Source: an uncultured Peptococcaceae bacterium (GTDB lineage: Bacteria; Bacillota; Peptococcia; Peptococcales; Peptococcaceae). Taken from it: DNA of 64,000 nucleotides. Numbering within the stretch: position 1 is the stretch's first letter; each line of letters opens with the position of its first letter. This document shows, one piece after another, positions 44,118-53,194 of this stretch. The notes under the pieces were generated by a model. That model made no database searches, was not told the origin of the DNA, and saw only the letters and a program-made list of their open reading frames with translations. Made by a program: the position numbers and the translations under genes. The stretch spans positions 124,001 through 188,000 of the forward strand of contig CAJUDO010000001.1 in assembly GCA_910585405.1 (NCBI GenBank). Reading direction: 5' to 3'.

Positions 44118-44594
44118 ATGATGCGTAGAAAAGACCGTGAAATCACGGACCTGCAACAGATTACAGCCATTATGGAGCGATGCGATGCCTGTCGCCTGGG
44201 GCTCAATGACAACGGCGCACCCTATATAGTGCCCTTATGCTTTGGATATACCGTCAAGGATAAAGCGTATATTACCCTGTTTTTCCACAGCGCCGGTGAA
44301 GGCCACAAGCTGGACCTGCTCCGCAAAGACAACCATGTCGCCTTTGAAATGGATACTGCCCACGACCTGTTCTCCCGTGGCAGTGATACATGCGGATATG
44401 GGATGCGCTATCAATGCGTCATGGGCACCGGAACAGCTCGTCTTGTCACAGAGGACAGCGAAAAGGCAGCCGCCTTTGACCATATCATGGCCCACTACAC
44501 CCAGGAGAAGCTGCCCTACAGCAGCACTGCCCTGCATGCCGCTATCATCATCGCCGTGGATGTGCTCTCCATCAGCTGTAAAGTGCATCAATAA
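44118..44594 (+). CDS. Pyridoxamine 5'-phosphate oxidase-family (flavin-binding split barrel) protein
   Basis: 158 residues, FMN-binding split barrel of the PNPOx/NimA type: start RRKDREITDLQQITAIMERC, CRLGLNDNGAPYIVPLCFGY, FHSAGEGHKLDLLRKDNHV, and a C-terminal IAVDVLSISCKVHQ. These proteins bind FMN or heme and often reduce nitro groups or flavin substrates. 10 nt after the ATPase gene, so probably in the same operon. AAAGGAGAG ribosome binding site. Confidence 0.85.
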   Translation: MMRRKDREITDLQQITAIMERCDACRLGLNDNGAPYIVPLCFGYTVKDKAYITLFFHSAGEGHKLDLLRKDNHVAFEMDTAHDLFSRGSDTCGYGMRYQCVMGTGTARLVTEDSEKAAAFDHIMAHYTQEKLPYSSTALHAAIIIAVDVLSISCKVHQ

Positions 44595-44619
44595 TACACA
44601 ATAACACGCCTGTCATAGC

Positions 44620-44665
44620 AAAAAGAATCGCGCGGACTTCTCCTGAAATCTGCGCGATTCTTTTT
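44620..44665. terminator. Bidirectional terminator
   Basis: A 17-bp stem (AAAAAGAATCGCGCGGA / TCTGCGCGATTCTTTTT, one G-U pair) between convergent genes ending at 44594 and 44679. Confidence 0.9.
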
Positions 44666-44678
44666 CATTTTTATGGTT

Positions 44679-45950
44679 TTACTGTGCTGCCCGTATTTTC
44701 TGTGCTGTAGCCAGCATGAGTTTTAATCTGTTTTCCTGGTTTACCCGCGTAGCGCTGGCGTCATAGTCAATGGCCACGATATTAGCGTCAGGATGGAATT
44801 TCTTAATACGCCGCATCATCCCACGGCCACACACATGGTTGGGCAGACAACCGAAGGGCTGTGTGCAGACGATATTATTGACGCCTTCATCAATCAGGGC
44901 CATCATCTCGCCAGTCAACAACCATCCCTCGCCCATTTTCACACCATAATCAATGACCTGTCCTGCCAGCTCTTTTGTGCGGCTGAAGCTGGACGGCGCA
45001 TGAAAGCAGCCGGCCCGTTTTATAGCGCGAATCATATCTTTTTGAATGCCGGTAAAGACATGCATCAGATATTTGGTGATGATGGGCTTGAGTAGCTTGC
45101 CGCCATAGCGGATATAATCCTCAATCCCTGTATCGATGGTATAGAGCAAAAAGTCCAGCAGGCCGGGCACCACCGGCTCGGCATTTTCTTTCAGGAGGAA
45201 CGCCTCCAGATTGTTGTTGCCCAGCGGCGCAAATTTCACATAAATTTCGCCCACGATGCCCACACGCACTTTATCTTTTTTATACACCGGCACTGCCGCA
45301 AAGGCGCTCACGATCTCATCCATTTTTTTGCGGATAGCCTTGGGCCCCATGCTTTCTCCTTTGGCAAAGTCATCGTTCAGCATAGCGGTGAAGCGCTCCA
45401 CCAGCCGCTGGGATACGCCCGCTTCTTTCTCGTAGGGCTCAGTCTGGTTGTGCAGACACATCAGCAAATCGCCGTAAATTACGGCGTTGGCCATCTCATA
45501 CACCATTTTTTTCGTAATCACAAAGCCGGGGTTTTCCTCCAGCCCGCTAAAATTGATAGAGACTGCTGGCACAAAATCCAGCCCCGCCCGGTCCAATGCT
45601 TTGCGCAGCAGACTGATATAGTTGGAGGCTCTGCAGCCGCCTCCTGTCTGAGACAGCATCACCGCCACCTTGTGCACGTCATATTTTCCACTCTGCAGTG
45701 CGTCCATCAACTGACCGATAGTCAACTGGGCGGGATAACAGATATCATTGTGACAATATTTCAGACCCATCTGAATAATATTGCTGTTTTGTGTCTCCAG
45801 CACTTCCATATGATAGCCTTCCCGCTGGAAGATTGCTTTCAGCATGGAGAAATGAATCGGCAGCATCATTGGCACCAAAATGGTATACTCTTCTTTCATT
45901 TCTTCTGTAAACATCAATCGGCCGTTTTTATCGTATTTCAGTTTTGCCAT
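44679..45950 (-). CDS. 2-hydroxyacyl-CoA dehydratase family protein (HgdB-like)
   Basis: 423 residues. Fold and blocks GGGCRASNYISLLRKALD and VCTQPFGCLPNHVCGRGMM resemble the D-component (HgdB/FldB) family, but it belongs to the group that accompanies the large activase proteins rather than a true two-subunit dehydratase. Cys residues in CHNDICYPA, GGGC and PFGCLPNHVCG could hold an iron-sulfur cluster. It starts 6 nt after the activase gene. The substrate is unknown. Confidence 0.75.
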   Translation of the reverse strand: MAKLKYDKNGRLMFTEEMKEEYTILVPMMLPIHFSMLKAIFQREGYHMEVLETQNSNIIQMGLKYCHNDICYPAQLTIGQLMDALQSGKYDVHKVAVMLSQTGGGCRASNYISLLRKALDRAGLDFVPAVSINFSGLEENPGFVITKKMVYEMANAVIYGDLLMCLHNQTEPYEKEAGVSQRLVERFTAMLNDDFAKGESMGPKAIRKKMDEIVSAFAAVPVYKKDKVRVGIVGEIYVKFAPLGNNNLEAFLLKENAEPVVPGLLDFLLYTIDTGIEDYIRYGGKLLKPIITKYLMHVFTGIQKDMIRAIKRAGCFHAPSSFSRTKELAGQVIDYGVKMGEGWLLTGEMMALIDEGVNNIVCTQPFGCLPNHVCGRGMMRRIKKFHPDANIVAIDYDASATRVNQENRLKLMLATAQKIRAAQ

Positions 45951-45956
45951 GGCTGC

Positions 45957-48896
45957 TCACCTCTTTTCTCTCTTTTTCTGCGCAATGGCAGCAAACAGGC
46001 TGCGCAAGCGGATTTTTACCGCGCCCAGATTGTTGATTTCGTCAATTTTAATCTGCGTATATAAATTGCCCTGTTTTTCCAGGATGTCCCGCACTTCGTC
46101 GGTGGTGACGGCGTCCAATCCACAGCCGAAGGACACCAGCTGCACCAGGTACATATCGGGCTGCTGACTCACATAGTGAGCAGCGCTGTAAAGCCGCGCG
46201 TGGTAGGTCCATTGATTCAGCACATTGGTATGGAACTTACCTTTCGCCAGGGGCAGACAATCCTCCGAAATCACCACCGCGCCATAGCTGGTAATCAGCT
46301 GGTCAATCCCATGATTTATTTCCGGGTCGATATGATAGGGACGGCCCGCCAGGACAACGATGGGCAGATCGTGCTGCCGTGCAAAGGCAATAGCTTCCTT
46401 CCCATATCGTTTCAAATCCTTCAGATAGGCCTGCTGCTCTTTATATCCCACCGTAGCCGAAGCCTTCGCTTCCTGCAGCGTCACATTGTCCTGCTTAAAA
46501 AATTGGTACAAGCGTTTCACAAAATGCTTTTCATTGTGAGGACCAAAATATTCTTTCCAAAAACGCACATCCTGCAGGATGGACATATTGGCCGACAGGA
46601 CTTCAGGATAATAGGCCACCACAGGGCAGTTGTAATGATTGTCACTGATTTTTTCGTCAAAATTGTACGGCATGCAGGGATAGAATATTTTATCGATGCC
46701 CTGTTTCTTTATGAGATGGGTCACGCTGCCATGCATCATTTTGGCGGGATAGCATACTGTATCGGAAGGAATTGTCGCCTGCCCTTCCAAAAATAAATCT
46801 CTGCTGCCAAAAGGCGCCCGCACTACTTCATAGCCCAACTCCGTGAGAATGGGCTGCCAGAAGTGATAGTTTTCGTACATATTTAACCCCATGGGCAGAC
46901 CGATGCGTCCTCTTTTTCCCTTCACACTTTTACGCTTCAGAATTTGCTCCCGTTTATAGCGATAGGCATTGTATGTGACATTCAGGAAATTTTTGTCTTG
47001 GCTTTTAATCGGCCGTTCGCAGCGGTTGCCCGCAATCAGCTCTCTGCCGTTCTGGAAGCTATTTACTGTCAGCTTGCAATGATTGCCGCAGAGCTGGCAG
47101 ACCCGCTGGGTGGTTTCATGGGTGAAATTTTCCAGTTCCTCCTGATTTAACAACGAGGATTGGGGCAACTCCAACGTGCGCGCATACAATGCCGCACCGT
47201 AAGCGCCCATCAGTCCCGCCAGATTGGGCCGCACGACCTCCACGCCCACTTCCTGTTCAAACGCCCGCAATATGGCATCATTTAAAAATGTACCGCCCTG
47301 CACGATGATATGCCGACCCAGGCTCTCTGCCGACGTCGCACGAATGACTTTATACAGCGCATTTTTCACCACGCTGATGGACAGGCCCGCCGAGATATCT
47401 TCAATCTCTGCGCCTTCCTTTTGCGCCTGCTTCACAGAAGAATTCATAAACACGGTGCAACGGGAGCCCAAATCCACCGGATGCTCGGCAAACAGCCCCA
47501 GCGCCGCAAAATCTTTTACTGAGTAGCCCAGCGCCGTGGCAAAGGTGGAGATAAAGGAACCGCAGCCGGAGGAGCACGCTTCATTTAAGAAGATGGTATC
47601 AATGACTTGATTGCGGATTTTGAAGCACTTCATGTCCTGCCCGCCGATATCTATGATAAAATCCACATTGGGCATCATTTTCTGCGCCGCTGTCAAATGG
47701 GCAACGGTTTCCACCAGCCCGTCATCCATGGAGAAGGCATTTTTCACCAGTTCTTCCCCATAGCCGGTGGCTGCGCTGCCCACAATGCGCAACTGGGGAT
47801 TGATACTGTAGACCTCCTGCAGCATCTCCCTCACCAGCTCCACCGGCCGTCCATTGCTCAACATATATTTGCTGTAGAGAATTTCATCATCCTCACCGAT
47901 AACCACCAGCTTGATTGTCGTGGAACCCGCGTCAATCCCCACGGTGGCACTCCCCTGATATCCTGCCAGTTGTCCTTGAGGAATCACTGCTTTGGCATGT
48001 CGCTGTTGAAATTGCTCATATTCGCTTTCATCGGCAAACAGCGGCGGCAAGCCGCTGTCGTACTGTTTCAGAGCCGCAGCATGCTGCATGCGCTCCGCCA
48101 AAGCCAGAAAATCCATGGGCTGCTCGCTGGCCGCATACAGCGCAGCGCCGTAAGCTACATAATATTGAGCGTTTTCCGGAAAAATGCCGGTCTTATCATC
48201 CAGCTTCAACACATCCACAAAGCTTTTCTGTAAGCCTTTCAAAAAAGTCAGCGGGCCACCCAAAAACATCATCTTTCCTTTGAGCTCCCGTCCTTGCGCC
48301 AAACCGCCGATGGTTTGATTGACCACGGCATGAAAAATGCTGGCAGCCACATCTTCTTTGGTAGCACCCTGATTCAAAAGAGGCTGCACATCTGTTTTGG
48401 CAAATACGCCGCAGCGGGAAGCAATGGGATAAATACGCTCTGCCTGCAGAGCCAACCCGTCCATTTCTTCCACCGACACATCCAACAACACTGCCATCTG
48501 GTCAATAAAGGCGCCCGTCCCCCCTGCGCAGGTTCCGTTCATGCGAACCTCCACGCCGTTGGTCAAAAAGAGAATCTTTGCATCCTCTCCGCCTAGCTCT
48601 ATCACCACGTCCACCGTTTCTGGATATTGTTCCACCGCGATCTGTGTAGCCACAACTTCCTGCACAAAGGGAATTTGAAAATGCTCTGCCATACCCAGAG
48701 AAGCCGACCCTGTCAATGCCAAATAGGCTGGCGCACCATGTAAAATATCCTGTCCAATCATCAGTACCAATTCATTGACCTTTTCTTTAATCATGGCCCG
48801 ATGACGATGATAGGATTTGTACACAATATTATCGTTCTCATCCAGCACAACGCATTTAATCGTCGTAGAGCCTACGTCTATCCCTATCTTATACAT
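45957..48896 (-). CDS. Large acyl-CoA dehydratase activase-like ATPase, two ASKHA domains plus DUF2229
   Basis: 979 residues. The first BcrAD/BadFG domain starts GIDVGSTTIKCVVLDEND (1-260), the second GIDAGSTTIKLVVIGEDD (about 320-580). Each has the cluster-binding Cys motif (NGTCAGGTGAF and NEACSSGCGSF). A zinc/iron-like CQLCGNHCKL follows near 640, and the C-terminal 300 residues form the DUF2229 domain (PYNFDEKISDNHYNCP). The domain order is that of the fused activase family (HgdC-like) that pairs with HgdB-like proteins, as here. ATP hydrolysis should drive electron transfer to a low-potential iron-sulfur centre. Start at 48896 with GAGGTGACAGT. Confidence 0.8.
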   Translation of the reverse strand: MYKIGIDVGSTTIKCVVLDENDNIVYKSYHRHRAMIKEKVNELVLMIGQDILHGAPAYLALTGSASLGMAEHFQIPFVQEVVATQIAVEQYPETVDVVIELGGEDAKILFLTNGVEVRMNGTCAGGTGAFIDQMAVLLDVSVEEMDGLALQAERIYPIASRCGVFAKTDVQPLLNQGATKEDVAASIFHAVVNQTIGGLAQGRELKGKMMFLGGPLTFLKGLQKSFVDVLKLDDKTGIFPENAQYYVAYGAALYAASEQPMDFLALAERMQHAAALKQYDSGLPPLFADESEYEQFQQRHAKAVIPQGQLAGYQGSATVGIDAGSTTIKLVVIGEDDEILYSKYMLSNGRPVELVREMLQEVYSINPQLRIVGSAATGYGEELVKNAFSMDDGLVETVAHLTAAQKMMPNVDFIIDIGGQDMKCFKIRNQVIDTIFLNEACSSGCGSFISTFATALGYSVKDFAALGLFAEHPVDLGSRCTVFMNSSVKQAQKEGAEIEDISAGLSISVVKNALYKVIRATSAESLGRHIIVQGGTFLNDAILRAFEQEVGVEVVRPNLAGLMGAYGAALYARTLELPQSSLLNQEELENFTHETTQRVCQLCGNHCKLTVNSFQNGRELIAGNRCERPIKSQDKNFLNVTYNAYRYKREQILKRKSVKGKRGRIGLPMGLNMYENYHFWQPILTELGYEVVRAPFGSRDLFLEGQATIPSDTVCYPAKMMHGSVTHLIKKQGIDKIFYPCMPYNFDEKISDNHYNCPVVAYYPEVLSANMSILQDVRFWKEYFGPHNEKHFVKRLYQFFKQDNVTLQEAKASATVGYKEQQAYLKDLKRYGKEAIAFARQHDLPIVVLAGRPYHIDPEINHGIDQLITSYGAVVISEDCLPLAKGKFHTNVLNQWTYHARLYSAAHYVSQQPDMYLVQLVSFGCGLDAVTTDEVRDILEKQGNLYTQIKIDEINNLGAVKIRLRSLFAAIAQKKREKR

Positions 48897-48963
48897 ACTG
48901 TCACCTCAATTACGGATTCAGAATCCTCCTATAACTCTATCTATATTAAAATTTATCTACATT

Positions 48964-48992
48964 ATTATACTCAAATTAAAATTGAAACTCAA
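48964..48992 (-). promoter_or_regulatory. Promoter of the activase/HgdB-like operon
   Basis: On the minus strand TTGAGT (48992-48987), 17 nt, TATAAT (48969-48964). One of the best promoters in the window. Confidence 0.75.
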
Positions 48993-49099
48993 CTGACAAT
49001 TTTCTCTTTTTTGTCGTAATCGCGCTTTTTTAATACATTTGAGAGAAATTTTCTTACTTTTCTGCTGTTCTTTGCCGAATATCACCACAAAACAAAGAA

Positions 49100-49133
49100 A
49101 CAGTCCCAAAGCAACGAATCGCTTTGAGACTGT
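49100..49133 (-). terminator. Second hairpin downstream of the aldo/keto reductase, terminator-like
   Basis: ACAGTCCCAAAGC pairs with GCTTTGAGACTGT (one mismatch). On the minus strand TTTCTTTG follows. It may end a short transcript. Confidence 0.45.
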
Positions 49134-49217
49134 CATAACGATTGGAGAACGCAAAACCGTAGAATCTATAGCGCCCACACGTAACCAAATGTTATGTAGG
49201 AGTCATTCCATACGCAA

Positions 49218-49261
49218 AAAAGTCGCTTGGGAATTGGATTTTCCATTCCCAAGCGACTTTT
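49218..49261. terminator. Terminator of the aldo/keto reductase gene
   Basis: A 17-bp perfect stem AAAAGTCGCTTGGGAAT / ATTCCCAAGCGACTTTT. Minus-strand T run TTTTTTGCG. Confidence 0.85.
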
Positions 49262-49295
49262 CTCGTCTACCTTTTTATGCTAATGCATTCTATTT

Positions 49296-50147
49296 TTACT
49301 CGTGAATTTTCAGATTGTGCAGCATTTTTACAAATGCAGGATCGCTGTGGTCTACAATTTCACTGTGTCCCAAATCCAACTGGGCAATTCTCTGCATATC
49401 ATCCTCGCTCAGGGCAAAATCCCAGATGGCAAAATTCTGCTCCATGCGGTCTTTGTGCACCGATTTTGGAATCACTACCACGCCTCTCTGCACGTTCCAG
49501 CGCAATGCCACCTGTGCTGCGGTCTTGCCGTATTTTTCACCGATGGCAGTAAGTACCGGATGGGTAAAGATGCCGTGTTTGCCCTCGGCAAAAGGCCCCC
49601 ATGCTTCGGGTACAATTCCGTATTCTTTCATCAGAGCCAAGGCATTCTCCTGCTGGAAAAATGGATGCAACTCTACCTGATTCACTGCGGGAATGACTTC
49701 TACGGTTTCGCAAAAATCTGCCAGAGACGCCGGATAAAAATTGCAGACGCCGATGGCGCGAATCTTGCCAGCCTTATATAATTCTTCCATAGCCCGGTAT
49801 GCACCAACGTAATCGCCCATAGGCTGATGAATCAGATACAAATCAATATAGTTCAGCCCCAGTTTATCCAGCGATGTCTGAAAGGCCGCCTTAGCCATCT
49901 CATAGCTGGCATCCTGCACCCATAATTTCGTTGTGATAAATAATTCTTCCCGTGGCACGCCGCATTTTTTGATTGCTGCGCCCACCGCTTCCTCATTCAT
50001 ATAAGCTGCAGCAGTATCAATCAACCGATATCCGCTGGAAATGGCATCTAGCACTGCCTGTTCGCATTCTGCTGCATCGGGCACCTGAAATACACCAAAG
50101 CCTTCTAAAGGCATTTTTACACCATTGTTCAAAGTTACAAATTCCAT
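49296..50147 (-). CDS. Aldo/keto reductase
   Basis: 283 residues, TIM-barrel NAD(P)H oxidoreductase. Catalytic Asp/Tyr in LIDTAAAYMNEEAVG, Lys in ITTKLWV, His in YLIHQP. AKR5-like class by length. Divergent from a LysR gene that probably controls it. Ribosome binding site AGGAGG. Confidence 0.93.
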   Translation of the reverse strand: MEFVTLNNGVKMPLEGFGVFQVPDAAECEQAVLDAISSGYRLIDTAAAYMNEEAVGAAIKKCGVPREELFITTKLWVQDASYEMAKAAFQTSLDKLGLNYIDLYLIHQPMGDYVGAYRAMEELYKAGKIRAIGVCNFYPASLADFCETVEVIPAVNQVELHPFFQQENALALMKEYGIVPEAWGPFAEGKHGIFTHPVLTAIGEKYGKTAAQVALRWNVQRGVVVIPKSVHKDRMEQNFAIWDFALSEDDMQRIAQLDLGHSEIVDHSDPAFVKMLHNLKIHE

Positions 50148-50186
50148 TCTGTTTTCCTCCTGTTATCAATTTTTATCTCTAGAAAA

Positions 50187-50241
50187 AGTATACGCCCAGC
50201 GCAAAAAAAAGTACAATATCAATACTGCATTGTGCTATACT
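50187..50241. promoter_or_regulatory. Divergent promoters of aldo/keto reductase and LysR
   Basis: On the minus strand TTGTAC (50216-50211) and TATACT (50192-50187). On the plus strand TGCTATACT (50233-50241), an extended -10. Between them CAATACTGCATTG (50219-50231) is a CAAT/ATTG inverted repeat, a likely LysR operator. Confidence 0.5.
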
Positions 50242-50274
50242 GTATATGCATACTGACTAAAAAGAGGTGGTTTT

Positions 50275-51114
50275 ATGCTTACACTAGAACAATTAGAACA
50301 GCTCGTTGCTGTAGCAGACTATGGCACATTGTCTGCCGCAGCGGAGGCATTGCATATCTCACAGCCTACGCTGACTCGCTCCATGCAGAAGCTGGAGACT
50401 GAATTTGCCGTACCGCTGTTTATCCGCAGCAAAAATAAACTGACCTTTCACGAAAACGGTCTCTTGGCCACAAAGCAAGCCCGTCGCATTCTAAATGAAA
50501 TACAGGATATGCTGCAGCTGGTGCGCGCCAACCATACCCTTGCCATCGGCAGCTGCGCTCCCATGCCGCTGCTTGACGTCATGCGCCTGGCTACACAATG
50601 CTATCCCGATATCAACGTCACCATAGAGATGAAAAAGAATTCTGTCCTCCTGCAGGGCTTACAGAATGATCTTTATCAACTGATTGTGCTGCCTTACAGC
50701 GTTGGGGAACCAGGGCTGGAGTCGCTGCCCTGCGGCAAAGAGCAAATTTTTTTTGCCCTGCCACCCAATCATCCCCTTGCCGGCTGCACCGGACTCCATT
50801 GGCAGGATATGGACGGAACTACCATGCTGCTCTACAACGATATCGGCTTTTGGTATGATATCACGCTGGCACACATGCCTCACAGCCATTTTCTCATGCA
50901 GAATGAGCTTTCCAGCCTGGCGGAATTGATGGAAGCCTCTGTGATTCCGGCATTCGTTTCAGACCGCTTCATTGCGCAAAGCGGCGCCCCTGCAGGACGG
51001 CATATCGTGCCACTGTTGGAAGAGGACGCTCATGCAGCTTATTATGCTGTGTATCGCACAGAGCAGCGGCAACGTTTACAAGCGTTATTGCAGGCAATCA
51101 CCGTCTCTCTGTAA
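50275..51114 (+). CDS. LysR-family transcriptional regulator
   Basis: 279 residues. Helix-turn-helix MLTLEQLEQLVAVADYGTLS and AAEALHISQPTLTRSMQKLE, then a short effector domain. Divergent from and likely regulating the aldo/keto reductase. Ribosome binding site AAAGAGGTGG. Confidence 0.9.
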   Translation: MLTLEQLEQLVAVADYGTLSAAAEALHISQPTLTRSMQKLETEFAVPLFIRSKNKLTFHENGLLATKQARRILNEIQDMLQLVRANHTLAIGSCAPMPLLDVMRLATQCYPDINVTIEMKKNSVLLQGLQNDLYQLIVLPYSVGEPGLESLPCGKEQIFFALPPNHPLAGCTGLHWQDMDGTTMLLYNDIGFWYDITLAHMPHSHFLMQNELSSLAELMEASVIPAFVSDRFIAQSGAPAGRHIVPLLEEDAHAAYYAVYRTEQRQRLQALLQAITVSL

Positions 51115-51127
51115 TCTTTTGCAGACA

Positions 51128-51170
51128 AAAAGAGAAGATCGCTCTCCCATGGAAAGTGACCTTCTCTTTT
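51128..51170. terminator. Bidirectional terminator
   Basis: AAAAGAGAAG / CTTCTCTTTT with further pairs toward a short loop lies between convergent LysR (51114) and rny (51171). Confidence 0.85.
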
Positions 51171-52709
51171 TTATTTTGCATAGTCTACAGAGCGAGTTTC
51201 CCGCACAACGACTACTTTAATCTGACCTGGATATTCCAGTTCTTTTTCTATCCGTTTCACGATATCACGAGACAATTTTGCCGCACCGGCATCGTCTACC
51301 TTATCCGGTTTTACCATGATGCGAATCTCACGGCCTGCCTGAATCGCGAAGGATTTCTCTACGCCCTCAAATTCATTGGCGATTTCCTCCAGTTTGGCCA
51401 AGCGTTTGAGATAAGATTCTAAAGTTTCGCGGCGTGCGCCCGGACGAGCAGCGGATACTGCATCTGCTGCAGCAACCAATACCGCTTCCACTGTGCGTGG
51501 GTCCACATCGCCATGATGGGCTTCGATGGCATTGATGACATCCTTGGATTCCCGATAACGTTTCGCCAAATCTGCACCGATGGATACATGAGGACCTTCT
51601 ACCTCATGATCTACTGCTTTGCCCAGGTCATGGAGCAGACCGGCACGTTTGGCCAGCTGTACATCCACGCCCAGCTCTGCGGCCATCATCCCTGCCAGAT
51701 GGGCCACCTCAATGGAGTGATTGAGCACATTTTGTCCGTAACTGGTTCTGTACTTCAAGCGGCCCAAGAGCTTGATTACTTCCGGGTGAAGTCCATGCAC
51801 CCCTGTTTCAAAGGTAGCCTGTTCCCCTTCCTCGCGAATCTTCTGCTCAATTTCCCGCTGCGCTCGTTCCACCATTTCCTCGATACGAGCGGGATGGATA
51901 CGGCCGTCTACAATGAGTTTTTCCAGGGCAACACGGGCAATGTCACGGCGAATGGGGTCAAAGCCTGACAAAATTACCGCTTCTGGAGTATCATCAATAA
52001 TCAAATCAATACCGGTTAATGTTTCCAGTGTGCGAATATTACGGCCTTCTCTCCCGATGATGCGGCCTTTCATTTCGTCATTGGGCAAAGATACCACCGA
52101 TACAGTGGTCTCCGCCACATGGTCTGCTGCACAGCGCTGAATGGCCAAGGAGATAATCTCACGGGCTCTTTTATCCGCCTGTTCCTTGGCAGCAGTTTCC
52201 ATCTCTTTGATCATCACTGCTGTTTCATGGGTAATTTCTTCTTCTACTTTATGCAAAAGCTGTTCTTTCGCTTCCTCCATAGTAAGGCCTGCCAGACGTT
52301 CCAGCTCAGCGGACTGCTGCGCATACAACTGTTCCACACTGGCTCGCACTTTTTCAATTTGAGCCTCTGTTCTCTGCATGCTTTGTTCTTTTTGTTCCAG
52401 CGCTTCGTATTTGCGGTCCATGGATTCTTCCTTCTGGATCAAGCGTTTTTCCGAATGCTGCAGCTCAGCGCGCCGTTCTTTCACTTCCTGTTCAGCCTCC
52501 GTGCGAATCCGGTAAGCTTCATCCTTTGCTTCCAGCATAGCTTCTTTGCGAATCGCATCAGTGTTGCGGGTAGCTTCCTCCATAATGCGGGCTGCTTCCT
52601 CTTCCGCAGAGCCTATTTTGGACTCTCCCACCGATTTGCGCACGACGTAGCCTACAGCTGCACCTACTACAAGAGCAACGATGACTGCAATAATCAATGT
52701 TGGCGTCAT
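51171..52709 (-). CDS. rny: Ribonuclease Y
   Basis: 512 residues. N-terminal membrane helix (LIIAVIVALVVGAAVGYVV), long coiled coil (about 30-200), KH domain (GRIIGREGRNIRTLETLTG) and HD domain (LLHDLGKAVDHEVEGPH). Membrane-bound endonuclease that starts mRNA decay. The ATG at 52709 is spaced 13 nt from GGAGG, rather long. The gene has a 5' region that contains a terminator and a candidate RNA (52799-52984). Confidence 0.97.
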   Translation of the reverse strand: MTPTLIIAVIVALVVGAAVGYVVRKSVGESKIGSAEEEAARIMEEATRNTDAIRKEAMLEAKDEAYRIRTEAEQEVKERRAELQHSEKRLIQKEESMDRKYEALEQKEQSMQRTEAQIEKVRASVEQLYAQQSAELERLAGLTMEEAKEQLLHKVEEEITHETAVMIKEMETAAKEQADKRAREIISLAIQRCAADHVAETTVSVVSLPNDEMKGRIIGREGRNIRTLETLTGIDLIIDDTPEAVILSGFDPIRRDIARVALEKLIVDGRIHPARIEEMVERAQREIEQKIREEGEQATFETGVHGLHPEVIKLLGRLKYRTSYGQNVLNHSIEVAHLAGMMAAELGVDVQLAKRAGLLHDLGKAVDHEVEGPHVSIGADLAKRYRESKDVINAIEAHHGDVDPRTVEAVLVAAADAVSAARPGARRETLESYLKRLAKLEEIANEFEGVEKSFAIQAGREIRIMVKPDKVDDAGAAKLSRDIVKRIEKELEYPGQIKVVVVRETRSVDYAK

Positions 52710-52798
52710 CTTGTTTTCAATTCCTCCTCCCCGTTTTCATTTTTTAGATTTTCATGAATTGTACTACTGTAAAAGTCGAAATCCTTTTGCAATAAAAA

Positions 52799-52821
52799 AG
52801 CAAACCGGATCCCGATTTGCT
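52799..52821 (-). terminator. Intrinsic terminator about 90 nt upstream of rny
   Basis: On the minus strand AGCAAATCGGGATCCGGTTTGCT (one mismatch pair) is followed by TTTTTATTG. It would stop transcripts from the promoter at 52991-53019 before rny. Confidence 0.75.
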
Positions 52822-52984
52822 GAAATTGTCGCCCGTAAAAAGGCAGACTGCTCCTTCCATATATAAATCTGCAGTTCACAGTAAAAACTATATACCTGTA
52901 TATGCAATCACATGTATCACCATACTACAATTTTATATAGACAACCTGACCTACGGCAGGTGCAATTTCAGACAAAACCTTTAT
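52799..52984 (-). ncRNA. Candidate structured RNA (6S-like rod or attenuated rny leader), about 185 nt
   Basis: Minus-strand transcript bounded by a near-consensus promoter and an intrinsic terminator, with no open frame of note. By hand the 5' part CTGAAATTG pairs with CAATTTCAG just before the terminator, then CCGTA with TACGG, AGG-CAG with CTG-CCT, and TATATAAA with TTTATATA, leaving a terminal hairpin. The result is a single long irregular rod, the shape of 6S RNA. I have not matched it to any known 6S sequence and cannot run a folding program. It could also be a riboswitch-like leader of rny. Confidence 0.45.
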
Positions 52985-52990
52985 TTATTA

Positions 52991-53019
52991 ATTTTATAAG
53001 TTCTAGTATCGCCTGTCAA
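52991..53019 (-). promoter_or_regulatory. Strong promoter upstream of the candidate RNA and rny
   Basis: On the minus strand TTGACA (53019-53014), 17 nt, TAAAAT (52996-52991). Confidence 0.75.
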
Positions 53020-53099
53020 GGGGCATATTTAAACCAAAAAAATTATTATATTGCCTATCCCTGCCAGCACAAACAAATGCACGCCAGTCCACTTATTTC

Positions 53100-53128
53100 T
53101 TGTAAGGGATTTTCCTCTATGCTACAAT
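53100..53128 (+). promoter_or_regulatory. Promoter of the GyrI-like gene
   Basis: TTGTAA (53100-53105), 17 nt, TACAAT (53123-53128) with TGC before the -10. Confidence 0.7.
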
Positions 53129-53194
53129 AAAAATATGACTCGGCAGCTTTCAGACTGCCTGCGCATAAAGGATAAAGAATGAGGAGGAATACAG

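Larger units (their letters stand above)
48897..49295. other. Intergenic region with two hairpins (399 nt)
   Basis: Carries the activase promoter (48964-48992), a hairpin at 49100-49133 and the aldo/keto reductase terminator at 49218-49261. Between the two hairpins (49134-49217) there is no credible gene; a possible promoter TTGCGT-17-TAACAT on the minus strand is weak. Confidence 0.4.

Noticed and set aside
48957..49178. 73-residue minus-strand frame with a hydrophobic segment
   Set aside because: It spans a hairpin and the activase promoter and has no ribosome binding site.
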